DNA of 64,000 nt from Coccinella septempunctata (GCF_907165205.1 NC_058194.1:1054824-1118823), one strand, 5' to 3'. Shown: positions 20,794-33,889, counted from the stretch's first letter. Made by a program: numbers and translations. The notes: generated from the sequence alone by a model not told the origin.

Positions 20794-21792
20794 CTCAGTC
20801 TTTCCCCTGCTACTCTGAGATGATGTAACAGAATTGGTTGGAATATTTCTGGAATTGCCTTCACCAGGATCCACAGGAGTCTCAGGATCAGCAATTTCTT
20901 CCACCTTCGGATATGAGTCAGTTGGATCGTAATTGCTTATTCTGATTGATGTTTTTGATTTGTTCTTGTTGTTTATTTTGATACTTTCAAGTAACAAATG
21001 CAAATATATTCATTGAACGGGAGCCAAATCAGAATTTGGATTTCATTCTGAAGGGATCTTTATGAGCAAAAACTAACCTCATTATATGATTTAATCCCTT
21101 CTGATACATTTCCAATCGAAAGAGGAAGACTATTATGGCTTTTTCTTTTGAAAAACTAGTGCTGCACTGGATTACAGAACATCAAATATGAATTGGAATA
21201 TCTTCAAATAATTACTCTGTTTTTATAACATGCATTCAAGACGCGCCAGTTTTACTAATGAAAATTCCTTTTACAGCAAATTCCATTGGTAAGACTAGCT
21301 TCAGATCTTTTGGAATGATTATAGTAACATCAAAATATGCAGTCGCACCGCACTAGTTTTACCAATATTAAACTAGATTAATTAAACCACCCTTCATTCA
21401 ATTTACCATGTACATATTCCGAAGTTCCAACTCATCTTCAGCTATTTCTGCATCCGTGACGATGATGTTCACCTCCTCAGGGTTCATTTCACTAGTGATA
21501 ACTAGAAAATGAAACAGGTTTTTTAAACGAGAAAATAATTATTTCAAAAAATATACTACTTAACTTGTTTTGGGAAGAATACTGTCAGAATCCATATCTG
21601 CTGGTGTACCTTCAACCTGAAGACTGAGGACTTCAAGCAGTTCCTTTTCAGGCCCATCAATACTTATATACTCCGGCACTCCACCCCCTGTTTTCAGCGT
21701 CTCTGCTTTATTTTTCATGACTTTCTTCTTCAAATCCTTCTTCAAACACTCATATTTCAATCTCAAATTTTCCGGCGTCCTGATAGTCTGCC
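20794..21792 (-). CDS. Harbinger accessory (Myb/SANT-like) protein, internal exons
   Basis: Three minus-strand exons are visible. Exon A, 21792-21565, starts after a CATTTCAG acceptor and encodes TPENLRLKYECLKKDLKKK and then ETLKTGGGVPEYISIDGP, a pattern characteristic of the Myb/SANT-like partner of PIF/Harbinger transposases. Exon B is 21501-21407 (VITSEMNPEEVNIIV). Exon C runs from about 20985 to 20794 and ends at a GTGAGT donor. The last exon is at 6703-6963. The DNA-binding start of the protein is missing upstream, where BEL2 has inserted or replaced it. Internal borders were set by GT/AG signals. Confidence 0.6.
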
Positions 21793-21814
21793 CTGAAATG
21801 ATAATTTAAATATC

Positions 21815-24620
21815 TTGAATGGACCAATCTGCCGCCCACCCTGAGGATTCCCAGTTCGTCTAAGAACGGACTTAGTTTGCGAAGCGGCTTAGAAAGAGCT
21901 TTCTTTTGAGATAAAAGAGCCATTTCTCTTGCGAATACAGAATTTTGAGTGCTCCTTACTATTTCATTGAGAGCTGCTTCTGAATCAAATAGGGTAATTA
22001 TACCCTTGATCGCACTTTTAGGATTACGACAGTTGAAAATGAAGCGTTTGACATAAGCTACAATTCTTTGTATTTTATCCAGAGAGGAAAATTTGTTCAA
22101 TAAATCCTGAATGAGATCCGAACTTTGCTCAACAGTGACAGTTAAAACTGATGAAAGCTTCTCGCAATCTGTTTCCGGTAGTAACTCTTTATCCTTCAAT
22201 ACTATATTCGAAGGCCACTTTTCTTCTGCGAGCTTCAACCAAGATGGCCCCGCCCACCATAAGGAAAGTCCAACCAGAGTGACTGGAGTAACTCCTCTAG
22301 AAGCAGGGTCAGCTGGGTTTTCGCTTGAGCCTACATGATACCAAAGGGATGGGGGTGTGAACCCTTGAATGGTCGTTACGCGATTAGCAACGAAACAGGT
22401 CCATTTATGTGGACTGCTTTTTATCCACGAAAGAGCGACAGTAGAGTCTGAATATGCGAATATTCTGTCGAATATTAGTTTTCTGTCGAAATCCTTTTGT
22501 ACTTTGTGTAGTAGTTCAGCTAACAAAAGAGCAGCGCTGAGTTCAAGGCGTGGAATTGATATGCGTTTTAAAGGAGCTACTCGCGATTTAGCGCATAGAA
22601 GATGCGTTGATATAGAATTATCTGCGTGCATCAATCGCACATAAACCACAGCGGCATAACCGACATTACTAGCATCACAAAAACCGTGGAGTTGACATGA
22701 TCGCATGCCTTTCGATGCTAGAAAACGCGGAATAGTAATATTAGAGAGTTGACACATTTCCTTTTTGATGTGAGACCAAATTTGAATGATATGGTCAGGC
22801 GGAGAACTATCCCAATCCAATCCTAAACTCCAGAGTTGCTGTATTAGATGTTTTAAATTCAAAACGAATGGCGTTAAAAACCCGAGTGGGTCGTATATAC
22901 GAGCTAATTCTGACAGTACACTGCGTTTCGAGCAAGTCTCACCGAGAGGTTTCACGCTATAAGAGAATGAATCCGTTGAGGGATTCCATTGCAATCCTAA
23001 TATCTTTAATGTCGAATCAGGTTCCAAATCAAGAGTTATTGATTGCGTTTGTTCCACGGAATCAGAAAGATGAGCAAGAAATTGAGGATCATTGCTCGCC
23101 CACTTTCTGAGTTCGAAGCCTGATTTCTTTAAAATATGAGTGAGGTCTGATTGTATTTTAAGAGCTTCCGCAAGCGAGTCAGCACCAGACACAATGTCAT
23201 CTACAAAGGTATCTCCCTCCAAAATAGAGCACGCGATAGGATATGCAAATTTATTTTCATTAGCTACTTGCTTTATACAACGCATGGCTATAAAGGGACT
23301 ACTTTTAATACCAAAAACTAAAGTTGTTAACCGATACTCTCGAATCGGTTCTGACTGATTAAAGCGCCATAATATGCGTTGAAAATCTTGGTGATCCGTT
23401 CTGACCAGTATTTGTCTGAACATCTGTCGTATGTCCGCGGTGAAACAAACGGCATGAAGTCGAAATCGCGAGAGAATTGACGAAATATCTTGGTGTAGTT
23501 TAGGTCCACGAAGAAGGGTGTCATTGAGAGATAATACAACTCTTAATTTCTTGGTCAAGCTCTCTGGTTTTAAGACGCAATGATGAGGTATATAATAAAC
23601 CGAAGGATTTTCAAAATTTTCGGTAATCAATTGCATGTGCTCTTGATCTAAATAGTCCTGCATGAACTCGCGATATTGTTGGTATAAGAGCGGATGCGAA
23701 ATCAATCGCTTTTCTAGAGATAAGAAACGTTTCAATGTCTTCTGACGAGTATCACCGAAATCAGGAACCGAATCAATAAATGGAAGTGAAACGATAAAGC
23801 GACCAGATTCGCTTCGAGATAAAGTTTCAACAAAAACCTTCTCCGCCAATGAATCCTCAGGTGAAAGCACCTCACGAGCTTCAACCTGTTCGAGTTCCCA
23901 AAATCTTCTCACAAAGCCTTCTAGAGTGTTATCATAATATTCTAAAAACGAGTTGATGATCTTAGTTGGAGCTAAATCAATGTTTCCCATAATCACATGC
24001 CCGAAAACTGTATCAAGCGCTACCGGTTCATCCGCAGAACCTCGAATACTTGTGCCCTTCAACACATGTGCGAAAATATCCGCACCCAGTAATAAGTCTA
24101 CTGGTGCTGACTTATTGAAGTCAGGGTCCGCAAGAGTCAAGTTACTAAACTGTTCAAATTTACTTCGCGGAATTGTGGTTTGGGGCATATTGGAGCAAAT
24201 TTGAGGGATGATCACGAAGTCAACATTTAACTCTGGCTCATCTGAATTATGTGGTTTTAATATGCAAGAAACACCTCGATTAGCTTCAGTAGCTGTCTGA
24301 CCCACCCCTTTAATATTAACAGAAAGTGCTGTGGTGGGCAGTCGCAAGAAATCACAACATCTTTTCGTCATAAATGATGACTGACTTGCACTGTCTAGCA
24401 GTGCGCGCAACGTGCGATATTCGCCAGAATTGTCGAGTATGTTGACCAAGGCGGTAGACAATAAAATAGTGCGTTGAGAATTAACGAATAAATTGACGCT
24501 ATCTTTAACGTCCTCGGAACTGTTAGTGCCGGTTGTGCTAGTCGCTGCACCTTCGGTTAGCGAGTCTGAGCCGAAATGCAAAAGAGTATGATGTTGTTGC
24601 GAACATTTTCGGCAAACAAC
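21815..24620 (-). pseudogene. BEL2 pol: protease, RT, RNase H
   Basis: The minus-strand frame encodes a finger remnant (CSQQHHTLLHFGSDS), an aspartic protease with LLDSASQSSFMT, reverse transcriptase (AVCFTADIRQMFRQI and TFVDDIVSGADSL) and RNase H (LHGFCDASNVGYAAVVYV). It breaks off after LGILRVGGRLVHS, ahead of the integrase, and the reading runs on into the neighbouring Harbinger exon by chance. The frame is displaced from gag near 24610. It cannot support transposition by itself. Confidence 0.85.
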
Positions 24621-25859
24621 TTGAGCTCATTCCTCCCTTTCCTGCAATATTCTTATAAACAGGTTTATTTTTCGGAATATCCGATCTTCTAGTGTTTGAA
24701 TTACATAGAGGAACATTATCCCAAGCACTACATTGCCTTTCCAAAAATTCGCATAAAGTTTTGTAATAGTGGTGAAGTATAATACTTGATCCGCATTCTA
24801 ACTCGAATCTTGTTTGTGTAACGGAATCTAATCGATCAAACAACATACTAAAAACGACGAAGTCCCATTGTTTGACTGAAAAATTGAGGTTTTCCAAAGC
24901 TGAGAGATTTTCGGAAAATGTATCGATGAGAACACGCAATCCCATTAAATTATCAATCACGTTAATGCGTTTAGTTCTTTCAATTGTTTGCCAATGGGCC
25001 GCTGCTATCAATCTTTTATTTTCGTATCTCTTTCTGAGAGCAGAATAAGCAATGAGATAGTTCGCACTGGTTATCGGGGTACATTTGACAACGGAAAGAG
25101 CGTTACCTTTAAGTGAAGAGATCAAATAATTATATTTATCGATATTGGACAGCGCAGTATTATTATGAATCAATGAATCGAAAATATCTGAATATGTCTG
25201 CCATTGCCTAAGATCACCGTCAAATGTGGGCAGTTCGAGTTTCGGCAGTCTAACTTTACAATGAATTTCCTTATTTTCTGTGAGCGAGGATTCAACAATA
25301 AGTTGCTCATATAAGGACTGAATATAGTAATAATCATCGTTGAATGCAGATGAAATTTCATGATGTGGTTCTAGATCAACTCCTTCTACTACAGCGAGTA
25401 TAGAAATGATTTCACTATGAATTGCTTCGAAATTTTCAAATATCGCGTCAATGCGTTTGTAACGACATTTGAAGTTCGTATGAACATTAGGGTCAGTCAA
25501 TGCCTGATCAGCCACTTTCTTTAACCCCCGGTTTCATAAAGCTCGATCGGGGAATCAACGCTTGATTGACAGATAAACGTCAATTTGTTTTCAATCAATA
25601 ATTCAGCCATAAGAATTCGGAATTCAATTCTCGAATCAAATTATGATCTATATACATCTATTCAATGATTCTAAATTGCTTCTTGTTCAATATATGTAGG
25701 AATGAAAAAGTTTTAGTGATTTCGTTTTTGAAATCCAGTGACTGTCAAATCGTTGATCGGGCAGTAAGAGTTTTATGAAACCCGCTGTTAATCTTTGATT
25801 TTTGCAATTGTGCTATCGCGTTGAGCTAATAAGCCCTTAAGTTTCCTATCGGAGGACAT
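24620..25859 (-). pseudogene. BEL2 gag, broken by a MITE
   Basis: The gag start ATG is at 25857-25859, giving MSSDRKLKGLLAQRD. The reading is interrupted at 25788 by a TTAA-flanked MITE and resumes at about 25520 (DQALTDPNVHTNFKCRYKR), running to about 24620. The body includes LPKLELPTFDGDLRQWQTY, a conserved gag stretch of BEL/Pao. Part of the cysteine-rich nucleic-acid-binding region appears to be missing near 24650, where the frame also shifts. Confidence 0.8.
25525..25787. mobile_element. TTAA-flanked MITE, 263 bp
   Basis: TTAA stands at 25521-25524 and 25788-25791. The ends are inverted: CCCCCGGTTTCATAAAGCTC on the left and the complement of CAGCGGGTTTCATAAAACTC on the right. A TTAA target is characteristic of piggyBac-type transposition, but a TTA/TAA Harbinger reading cannot be ruled out. 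The insert splits the gag start of BEL2. Confidence 0.8.
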
Positions 25860-27125
25860 TTCGAGAAATTATTTTTCCAGATATCAATAACTAATTATGA
25901 TCGCGTATTTTTCTTATTGTTTATATTAGGAAAACAAATGAAATATTTTATATTTCAAAAATGGTGAGTATTAATGCGTATGAGAGAGATATATAAAAGC
26001 AAGAGTGAGATGTATCAAAGCGAGAGTGAGATATGTTTAAGCGAGAGCGAGAAAGGAATGTGCGAGTAAAATTGTACCCGATGGGGGTAGATAATTTCAG
26101 AGAGAGAGAAAGAGAGAGCGGTATAATGACCAGCGCAATGATGAAAATTAGAAAAATATGAAAATTGAAAATGGCTGCAAGTGAAGGAAGCACTTCAGAC
26201 TAAGGTACGAACAAGAAAATGTAGTCCAGACTTTGATGGTGAAAATAATCCGGCTCTGCAAGGATCAAATATGTTCGATAGATTCAGTGGACTGTATTTT
26301 TGAATGATAATTTTTAGATCTTCTTTTAGGGGGCTGAACTCACCAGTCTTCCGCTCGCCACAAGTCCACACACAGCCGACACTCCCGGCCACTTCAAACG
26401 TCCTTTTTGCGGCGTAACAATTTCTTTAGATCGAAAGTCACAGTTTTCTAGGGATACGCGAATTAGCGTTTTATATCTGCGAGGAAAATTTGTGTTCATA
26501 TAAGTTTAAGCGGCGATTTTTGTGTCGTCACCCTTCAAGGTTTTAATCAAGATTGTCCTCTTCTGTCCAGCCCCATATGTTGAATATGACCCGTGCAGAG
26601 ATGCGCGATAAAAAAAAATAATATCTACCGGGGCTTCGCATGAAGTATCTCCTTCATACAAGAGCTCAGGACGAAACAAATATAAAACGAACTTGTTATT
26701 ATGACACTCTTGAGTTTACTGAGTATGGACAATACCATCCCTTCTCGGCACTTTAATTATTATTTCACAAATCATAATACTATTGGGTGAATATTTTTTA
26801 TGCAATTATTTGGTTTGTTTCTCTTTTCTTTGATTCATCTGAAAGTTGAAAAAGATAGATATATTCTCGGTGAATTTAATATTCATTAATTTTCGCCTCA
26901 CATAAAATTCTTCTCAAAATTTGTACAACAATTTGAAATAAATCATCATTCGAATTCATTCCATTCAACGTCATATATGAAAACAACCTAACCAATATCT
27001 TGACTGTCATATTCGAACTTCTAATTCGCGCATGCGTACAAGTGAATTCCTCCCAACGATTTGGATTCACTTTTTGTCGTAGTCTAGAACGCGTGTTATC
27101 AATATTGGTATAATAGATATATGCT
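25860..27125 (-). other. BEL2 leader and probable LTR
   Basis: There is no credible gene. The leader between gag and the LTR edge at 26578 has a GA-rich stretch of repeated GAGAGNGAGA motifs at about 25980-26125. From 26578 to about 27125 is the likely LTR, without a partner in the window. The minus-strand 89-codon frame at 26876-27145 mixes this sequence with the copia end and is not a gene. Confidence 0.4.
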
Positions 27126-27169
27126 AAAAACCCACTTGCAGTCAATTACTTTTCTATACTTTGGTAGGT

Positions 27170-28437
27170 CTACCATGGTCCAAGTTTCATTTCTCTCCAT
27201 TGACTGCAATTCTTCATTGATTGCTTCAATCCATTCTTCTTTGTCTGGGTGATTTCAATATCATGTATTGTTTCTGGTATATTTGTTTCGACATATTGTT
27301 CTGAATTCAATGCATAAATCATTAATGTTTCTTCACTGTCAGTGTCAGAATTATAGTGGGTTACATAATCTTTATGCCATACAGGAGGTTTGACATTCCT
27401 CTTTGTATCAACATTTCTGCTTGATTCAACCAAAATATTATTGTCGTCACTTCTACTATTATCTGTTGCATCTTCAACTTCTTGTGGTTCTTTATTATTG
27501 TATGTTGTTATAATTTCATTTTCTTGTCTGACGTTAATATCGTCATCAAATATTACATTTCTTGAAACTATAATAGAATTAGTATTTGGATTCCACAATC
27601 TATATCCTTTGCTACTATATCCAACCATAATAATCCTCTCAGATTTATCATCTAGTTTTCACCTTTTACAGTCAGGTACATGATGATATGCAATAGATCC
27701 AAAAACTCAAATTTTTGACATTTGGTTTTTATTATATCATAGTTCTGCTGGCGTTTTATTCTTTTCTACAAATAAACTTCTGGAAGATGATCGATTCATC
27801 AGATATGCTGCCGTACGTACAGATTTACCCCAAAAATTCTTTGATAGATTACTATCAAAGAGATCATTGCTCCGGTTCTTTCTAATAATGTTCGATTGAA
27901 ACGTTCACTTACCCCATTCTGTTGTGGATTGTAGGGGACAGTATATTCCATTTTAATTCCATGTTCGTTGCAGAAATCCATGAAGTCATATTCCCCTCCA
28001 TTATCCATTCTCAATCTAGATATTTTTCTCTCAAATTGGGTTTCACTAGCTTCCTTGTATTGTCTAAAATACTTAAAAACAGAATTCTTTTCTCTAGACA
28101 AGAAAACAGTAACAAAATGTGTAAAATCATCAATGAACTGTAGTATGTACTTATAACCCTCATTGGTTTCTAGTTTAATCGGTCCACAAACATCTGTGTG
28201 AATCAGTTCTAATGGCCTGTTTGACAGTGGTTTATCAACAGTATGATATGGTAATTTTGTTTGTTTTGCTTTGATGCAAGGTTCACTTAATTGAGATTCG
28301 CTTTTTGAATCACTTGGGATACCTTCGACCATATTATTCTTCAATAAATTGTTCAAACTAAATTTACCTAAATGGCCATACCTTCTGTGCCATAATAACA
28401 TAGTTTCATTTTTCATGGGCCGAACAAGTGAAGCCAT
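27170..28437 (-). pseudogene. Copia copy 2 integrase region
   Basis: The minus-strand sequence shows the pre-integrase zinc motif (WHRRYGHLGKFSLNNLL), the integrase core (PLELIHTDVCGP, IDDFTHFVTVFL, RMDNGGEYDFMDFC, PYNPQQNGVSERFNRT) and a C-terminal tail with VGYSSKGYRLWNP and NVIFDD. A frame break lies between about 27630 and 27800. The end NEELQ...WTMVDLP-like part is also degraded near 27170, and the reverse transcriptase is absent. Confidence 0.82.
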
Positions 28438-28446
28438 GCTATCAGT

Positions 28447-29680
28447 TTATCTGATCTGATCTTTTAGAAGATTTATTTTATATAATATCATACCTTTTAG
28501 TGCTTCTCCATATATTTGGTCATTTCTTTCGATGATAGCTCTTCCCTGTCCAAAAATTACTTGGAAACCTTTTTCTTCCAATTTATAGACACTCGTCAAG
28601 TTGTGTTTTAAATTTGGAACAAATAATACATCCACCACGTTTATAATCTTCCCATTGTTGGACATCTTGATTATTCCTTTCTTTGTTGCCTTCAACTTCA
28701 TCCCATCCTTAGCCACTGCATTTTCTATTGGAGTTTGCAACAATTTTGAGCTGTAAAAATAATTTTCATTATTAATCATGTGTTCTGTAGCACCTGAATC
28801 TAAAAACCATTCTATTCTTTCAATTACTCCGGAGTCTTCATTTCCCACAACGAAACAAATTTCTTCATTGGAATCCTCCGAATGCGTTTGACAAGTATTT
28901 GCCTTTATCATTCGTTGATTTCCTTCTTGGGTTTTTGAATTTTTGTTGAAGTTTCTTCCTTGAGAATTGTTATACTGCTTCTTCCTACATTCCGAGCGTT
29001 TATGTCCAAACCTTCCACAGTTGTGACACTGTATTTTGTAATTCGATTGTGTATGGAAAGCGTTGGAGGTTTGTGCAACATTTGAACGTCCAGTGAGTTT
29101 GCGTTTATTAGTTTCGTCTAATAAACGTGCTTCAACGAAATCTAACGTGAGTTTGGTCTGGTCAATTGTTTCCAGAGCTGCTGCCACCGCTTCATATGAT
29201 TTGGGCAATCTTAATAATAGGTGACAAACTGCGTCGGCTTCTTCTACAGTCGCTCCAGAATCTTTCAATTCCCTTATTAGCTTGTCGAACTGCAATAAAT
29301 ATCTTTCAATGTCATCGGTATCTTGGTACTTCATCGTAAGCAATTTCTTCTTCAGGAACAACTGACTCGATATAGTTTTCCTATCAAATATGGACTTCAA
29401 TGTGTCAATTATGCTTTTTGCTGATTTTTGATTCATATGTTCCAGCTGATCATCCGGGATATGGTTAATAATAATTGCCTTACATTATTTTCTTGTAGTT
29501 CCAACTCAGCCTTTTCTTGAGCTGTTTTGTTAAGGGTTAAAAAATCTATGTCATATTCGGTGAACTTTTTGAGATCATGCTGTTCGAGGAATGCATCTAG
29601 TATGAATTGAAAACTTCCAAATTTTTACCATCGAATTGGCATATTCTGTATTCTTCCGCTTCCATCTTCTGGCGTGTGCT
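28447..29680 (-). pseudogene. Copia copy 2 gag and protease
   Basis: A plausible gag start lies near 29667 (MEAEEYRICQFDGKN). The first 80 codons are in broken frames, then a clean frame of 329 codons runs from 29436. It holds a gag body (SQLFLKKKLLTMKYQD), one CCHC zinc knuckle (CHNCGRFGHKRSECRKK) and the aspartic protease WFLDSGATEHMIN. The order gag, protease, integrase is that of Ty1/copia. A stop separates it from the integrase part at about 28440. Confidence 0.82.
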
Positions 29681-29757
29681 TTCCGTTTTATACGTTTATG
29701 TTCTTCAACTTGTAAAATTCCAGCAAAATATTCCCAAAATTATTTTGCCGTTATTGG

Positions 29758-29991
29758 TGTAATGGGAAACCGGTGGAAATGATGAGATGTTTAATCTTCA
29801 GCTTTCTTTAATTGAATTCCCCTATTCATAACAACAATAACAATTTATATCAATTGAGTAAGTTTGCGATTACAGCAAGTGTTGTAATAATAACTATTAA
29901 TGCAAGGTGTTTGAAATCAATAACAATGATTGGCATTCAGGTAATCAGGTTGATTGCCGAAATCAGATCAATAATACAAAACATCTCTACA
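29758..29991 (-). repeat. Gypsy 3' LTR
   Basis: It matches 35596-35829 over its full 234 bp. I noticed one substitution, GGCATTCAGG here against GGTATTCAGG in the other copy. Confidence 0.9.
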
Positions 29992-30269
29992 CCTTCCCTT
30001 CCTGAGGAACGATCTTCACTATGGCCACTTATGAAGATCGATCCCTAAGAATTAGAAGATTCTTAACAATTCTGAAATTTAAACTTTTATTCGAAATATC
30101 TACTTGAACCCAAAATTACCATAAATTTACATCGGGATAGAATAAGCGAAGATATAAAAGTCTTACTGCTAAGTTACATGTTTTCTTACCTACAGGTAGC
30201 TACCATCCTACTGGTAATAATCCTAGGTATAAATGAATGAAAATTATTACAAACTACTATACAGATACA

Positions 30270-31250
30270 CTATCCCATATATCTCTTAATTCTATTTTTG
30301 TGCACAGTACTGCGTCTTCCATCTTTGTCGACAATTATGCAATTAGGCCCACTTGCAGAGACAACTGTATAGGGACCTTTCCACCAAGGGTCAAATTTTT
30401 GTCTGGCTTCATTCGTTATGAGAACAAGGTCTCCTTCTTCAATGTGCAATTGAGAAGCATCTTTATCATGTAACTCCTTACGCTTTATTTTGGCACTTTC
30501 AAGATAATTTCTAGCTCTGTTCTGCGCGAATTGTAACCTAAAACGTATTTCTTGGTCATATGCTTCAATACTATAAAGAGGATCTACTCGATTATCACAG
30601 AATATATCCGAGCTAAGGTTAGCCCTTCTTGCAAAAACTAACTCATAAGGTGTATAATTGTGATACGTCATTGGGGTTGTATTGTAACAAAATGTAAAAT
30701 ATTTAGTCCACGTATCCCAGTCAGACTGACTTTCATTGATATACATTTTAATGAAATCATTTAAGACCCTATGATTCCTTTCACATCCTCCTATAGTCTG
30801 ACTGTGATACGCTGTTGAAATTTTGTGTTGTATCTTGAGCAGTTCCGCAAGATTCGAGAAAACTTCATTCTTGTATTCTGTACCCATATCCGTTCTAATT
30901 TCTTTCATGGGTCCATATATAAGAATGAAATCCTCTAGGATTGCTTTCGCTACCGTAGGAGCTTCTTTATTGGTTATTGGCGATATGACTACATATTTTG
31001 ACAATTCGCACTGTATAGTTACCGCATATCGATTTCCTCGCGATGTTTTAGGAAATGGTCCAACGGTATCGATGCATACTATATCGAAAGCATTCTGAGG
31101 AGTTGGTGTTATCACGAAGGGTTGATTATGCCTTTTGTTAATTTTATTAATTTGACATTTATGACATTGCCTAGTGTATTGAGCAACATCCCTCGACATT
31201 CCTTTCCAATAGTAGAACGATTTTAATTTAGCAACCGCTTTTGTCCACAA
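30270..31250 (-). pseudogene. Gypsy integrase
   Basis: The 326-codon frame includes a zinc-binding start (CHKCQINKINKRH), core motifs VCIDTVGPFP, IRTDMGTEYKNEVF and TAYHSQTIGGCERNHR, and a C-terminal segment with IEEGDLVLITNEARQKFDPWWKGPYTV. The core contains the acidic residues expected of an active site. It is separated from the RT/RNase H frame by a frameshift near 31230, which falls in the N-terminal zinc region. Integrase inserts the DNA copy into the host chromosome in this family. Confidence 0.85.
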
Positions 31251-33357
31251 TGACCACCATACATAGGATCATTGTGATACTTTTCAACTAATTTTAGTCT
31301 TTCATCTTTATCAACAATTACTATTCGTGGTTCAAGTAAAACTATGCATATGTTTCGTAAAATGTTTTGCCCCACTCTCTTGAATTCATTTATGTTAAAC
31401 CTCGTAAATATGGGATCATTCACATTCATTCTTAATGTTTTATAATCTCTTTCACCAGCCAACTGATCAAGCTTAGACAATACCTGCTCTAAAGCGAGGT
31501 TATCGCCATTAGTGATTGAAATTTTTACATGAGTACTCACTTTTCTCTTATCATATATTAACATATCAATTTCATAATTTTCGAGAGTGCTTTTTCCTAT
31601 ATTTTCAACCTTGAATCTTAAATAGGGCAAGTTCAATGAATCATAATTATTTATTGAATTATAAACTTTTACTTGGTTTGTTATTTGAGCCGCTTCAGCA
31701 TCTTTTTCGCTTGGTGTATTGTTCGATGACTTCGACCTTGACCTAGTCACCGCAAGAATTTGAGAAGTGTTATGATTAATTTCTTCAAGGTCATCAATGT
31801 TTATCCTAGACAATGCGTCTGCACAAACGTTCTGCCTGCCTTTGATATATTCAATTTCAAAGTTGAACTCTTCCAAATCTAATCTCATACGTGTTAATTT
31901 AGAACTTGGGTCTTTCATCGAAAACAAATAGACTAACGGTTTATGGTCAGTTTTTATCAAAAATTTTTGTCCATACAAATAGCAACGAAAATGTTTTACA
32001 GCCCAATGAATTGCTGTGAGCTCTTTCAGAATCGTCGGTTTATGTGATTCTCCTTTAGTAAAGGCTTTGGATCCGTAAGAAATTGGAAACTCTTGTCCGC
32101 CAATAATTTGAGAAAGAACGGCTCCGCATGCTAAATTTGAGCTATCTGTGGTCAAAATGAATTGTTTGGAAAAATCTGGATATTTCAATATTTGTGGGTT
32201 GATGAGAGCTTTTTTTAGTTCAACAAAAGAATCTTGACATGATTTGGACCAGATAAATTTACTACCTTTTCTTGTTAATTGATTTAATGGTTGAGTTATT
32301 TCCGCGAAACGAGGAATAAACCTTCTATAATAATTGCAAAACGCAACAAATCTTTTAACTTCATCTGCATTAGTTGGAGTTGGATATTTGTTAATTACCT
32401 CGAACTTTGAGTCGTCCGGCAGAATGCCTTTGTCTGTAATTTTGTGGCCTAAAAAAGTTACTTCGTTCCTGAAAAAAATGCATTTTTCTGGATTCAACTT
32501 TAAATTGAATTTTCTACAAGTTTCAAAAACTTCTTTCAAGTTTTTCAAATGATGATTCTCAGAGCATCCTATTACAATGAGATCGTCCATGTAGAGGAAA
32601 GCTTTTTCTGGGGTTAGACCTGCAAAAGCGATTGTCATCATCCTTTGAAAACTATTAGGACTTACAGATAACCAAAGGGGAGGCGTGTAAACCTATAGGA
32701 ACCTGATTCCGTACTGAATGAAGTTATGTCACGGGAGTCTACGTCCAGTTCAATTTGATGAAATCCTGAATATAAATCAATAACAGAAAACCATTTTGCT
32801 CGACCTAACTGATCCAAAATGTCGTCTATACGTGGAAGAGGAAATTTATCAGCAATTAGTTTTTTATTTACGTTTCGAAAGTCTAAAACAAGCCTTGAGG
32901 ATTTTTGGCCATTTGGTCCTTTTTTTGGTACTAATAAAATGGGGTTATTGTATTCTGACACTGAAGGTTCTATGATTTTGTGTTGAAGCAACTTTTGCAC
33001 ATGATTTTTAATGTCTTCCTTTTGTGCCATTGGTAGCCTATAATTTTTTGTGTATACTGGTTTCGGATCCGATAATTTTAATTTTTGTTTGTAAAAATTA
33101 TTTACTGTCAAAATATCATCTTTCAATGCAAAAATATCTGAATAATCTTTACATAAACTAATAACTTCTGATCGAATGAAATCCGGCATTTCCTTATTTA
33201 GTTGATTCATTAGTTTTTCATGCCTATCATTATGATCAGCATTAATGTTATAGATGTTGAACTTATCTAGACTTATTACTTCTAGCTGAATGTTTTTCAA
33301 AATAACACTTTCGAAAGTAGTGTTCATGATTTTTACCAAACCTTCTCCTGGAGACAC
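31223..33357 (-). pseudogene. Gypsy reverse transcriptase and RNase H
   Basis: The RT start (RLVLDFRNVNKKL, VIDLYSGFHQIELD, FTRLPFGY) is at 32662-33357. The remainder, from 32641, shows FLYMDDLIVIGCSE, then RNase H with LTTDSSNLACGAVLSQ, LTAIHWAVKHFRCYLYG and TDHKPLVYLF. A frameshift separates the parts near 32650, inside the RT palm. A second lies near 33340 at the border with the protease frame. The motifs themselves look intact. Confidence 0.87.
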
Positions 33358-33815
33358 GACCGTTCGTGCAATGAAAACTCCTGGTTATTCAACACTAATA
33401 CACTTTCCGGAATATTTTTAAGAGATGGTATTTGCCTAATTACTTCACAACGTGGTGGTATATGAATTTGGTTTTCCTCAACTCCGCTTAGAATAGGAAT
33501 CACAAAGTTCTTATTAAAATATCGAAGATTCAACGTCCACCGACCATAATCTAAATTAGCACTATATTTGATAAGAAAATCCCTGCCTAGAATTCCATCT
33601 CCCGGAATTGGAAAGTCGTCGCTTACCACGTGAAAATTATGTCGGATAGTTTGATTATTTTTCACCCATATTTCAGTATTAATAACACCCAAAGATTTTG
33701 TCAATCCCTCAGTTACACCTTTGATATCAATTATTTTAGAATTATCAACAGAATTTTGGAACAAAATTTTCCCTACTTTTAATATAGAAACATCAGCCCC
33801 GGTATCTACCAACAA
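33333..33815 (-). pseudogene. Gypsy protease
   Basis: This minus-strand frame begins with the aspartic protease signature LVDTGADVSILKVG and contains ILGRDFLIKY, the second conserved block of retropepsins. It overlaps the RT frame by 25 bp in another phase, so either translational frameshifting or, more likely, a mutation separates the two. Between it and gag (33816-33889) the translation continues in a further frame. Confidence 0.75.
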
Positions 33816-33889
33816 AGTGACCTTTTCTTGAGTTATCTTAGTTTCAACGGCTACAAAATTCGAAAGAGATAAATCTAGCTGATAAATAT

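Larger units (their letters stand above)
21800..27125 (-). mobile_element. Second BEL/Pao element (BEL2), truncated
   Basis: Gag starts near 25859 and pol ends abruptly near 21815, so the integrase and the 3' LTR are missing. On the minus strand the upstream LTR appears to end at 26578 (plus-strand TGTTGAATATGACC). It is followed by TATGGGGCTGG, in which TGG again starts two bases in, as in BEL1. The outer LTR limit near 27125 is uncertain; there it meets a truncated copia. Protein sequence differs clearly from BEL1, so it is another family. Confidence 0.7.

Noticed and set aside
26876..27145. 89-codon minus-strand frame at the BEL2/copia border
   Set aside because: It begins in copia sequence and continues into unrelated LTR-like DNA; no motif.
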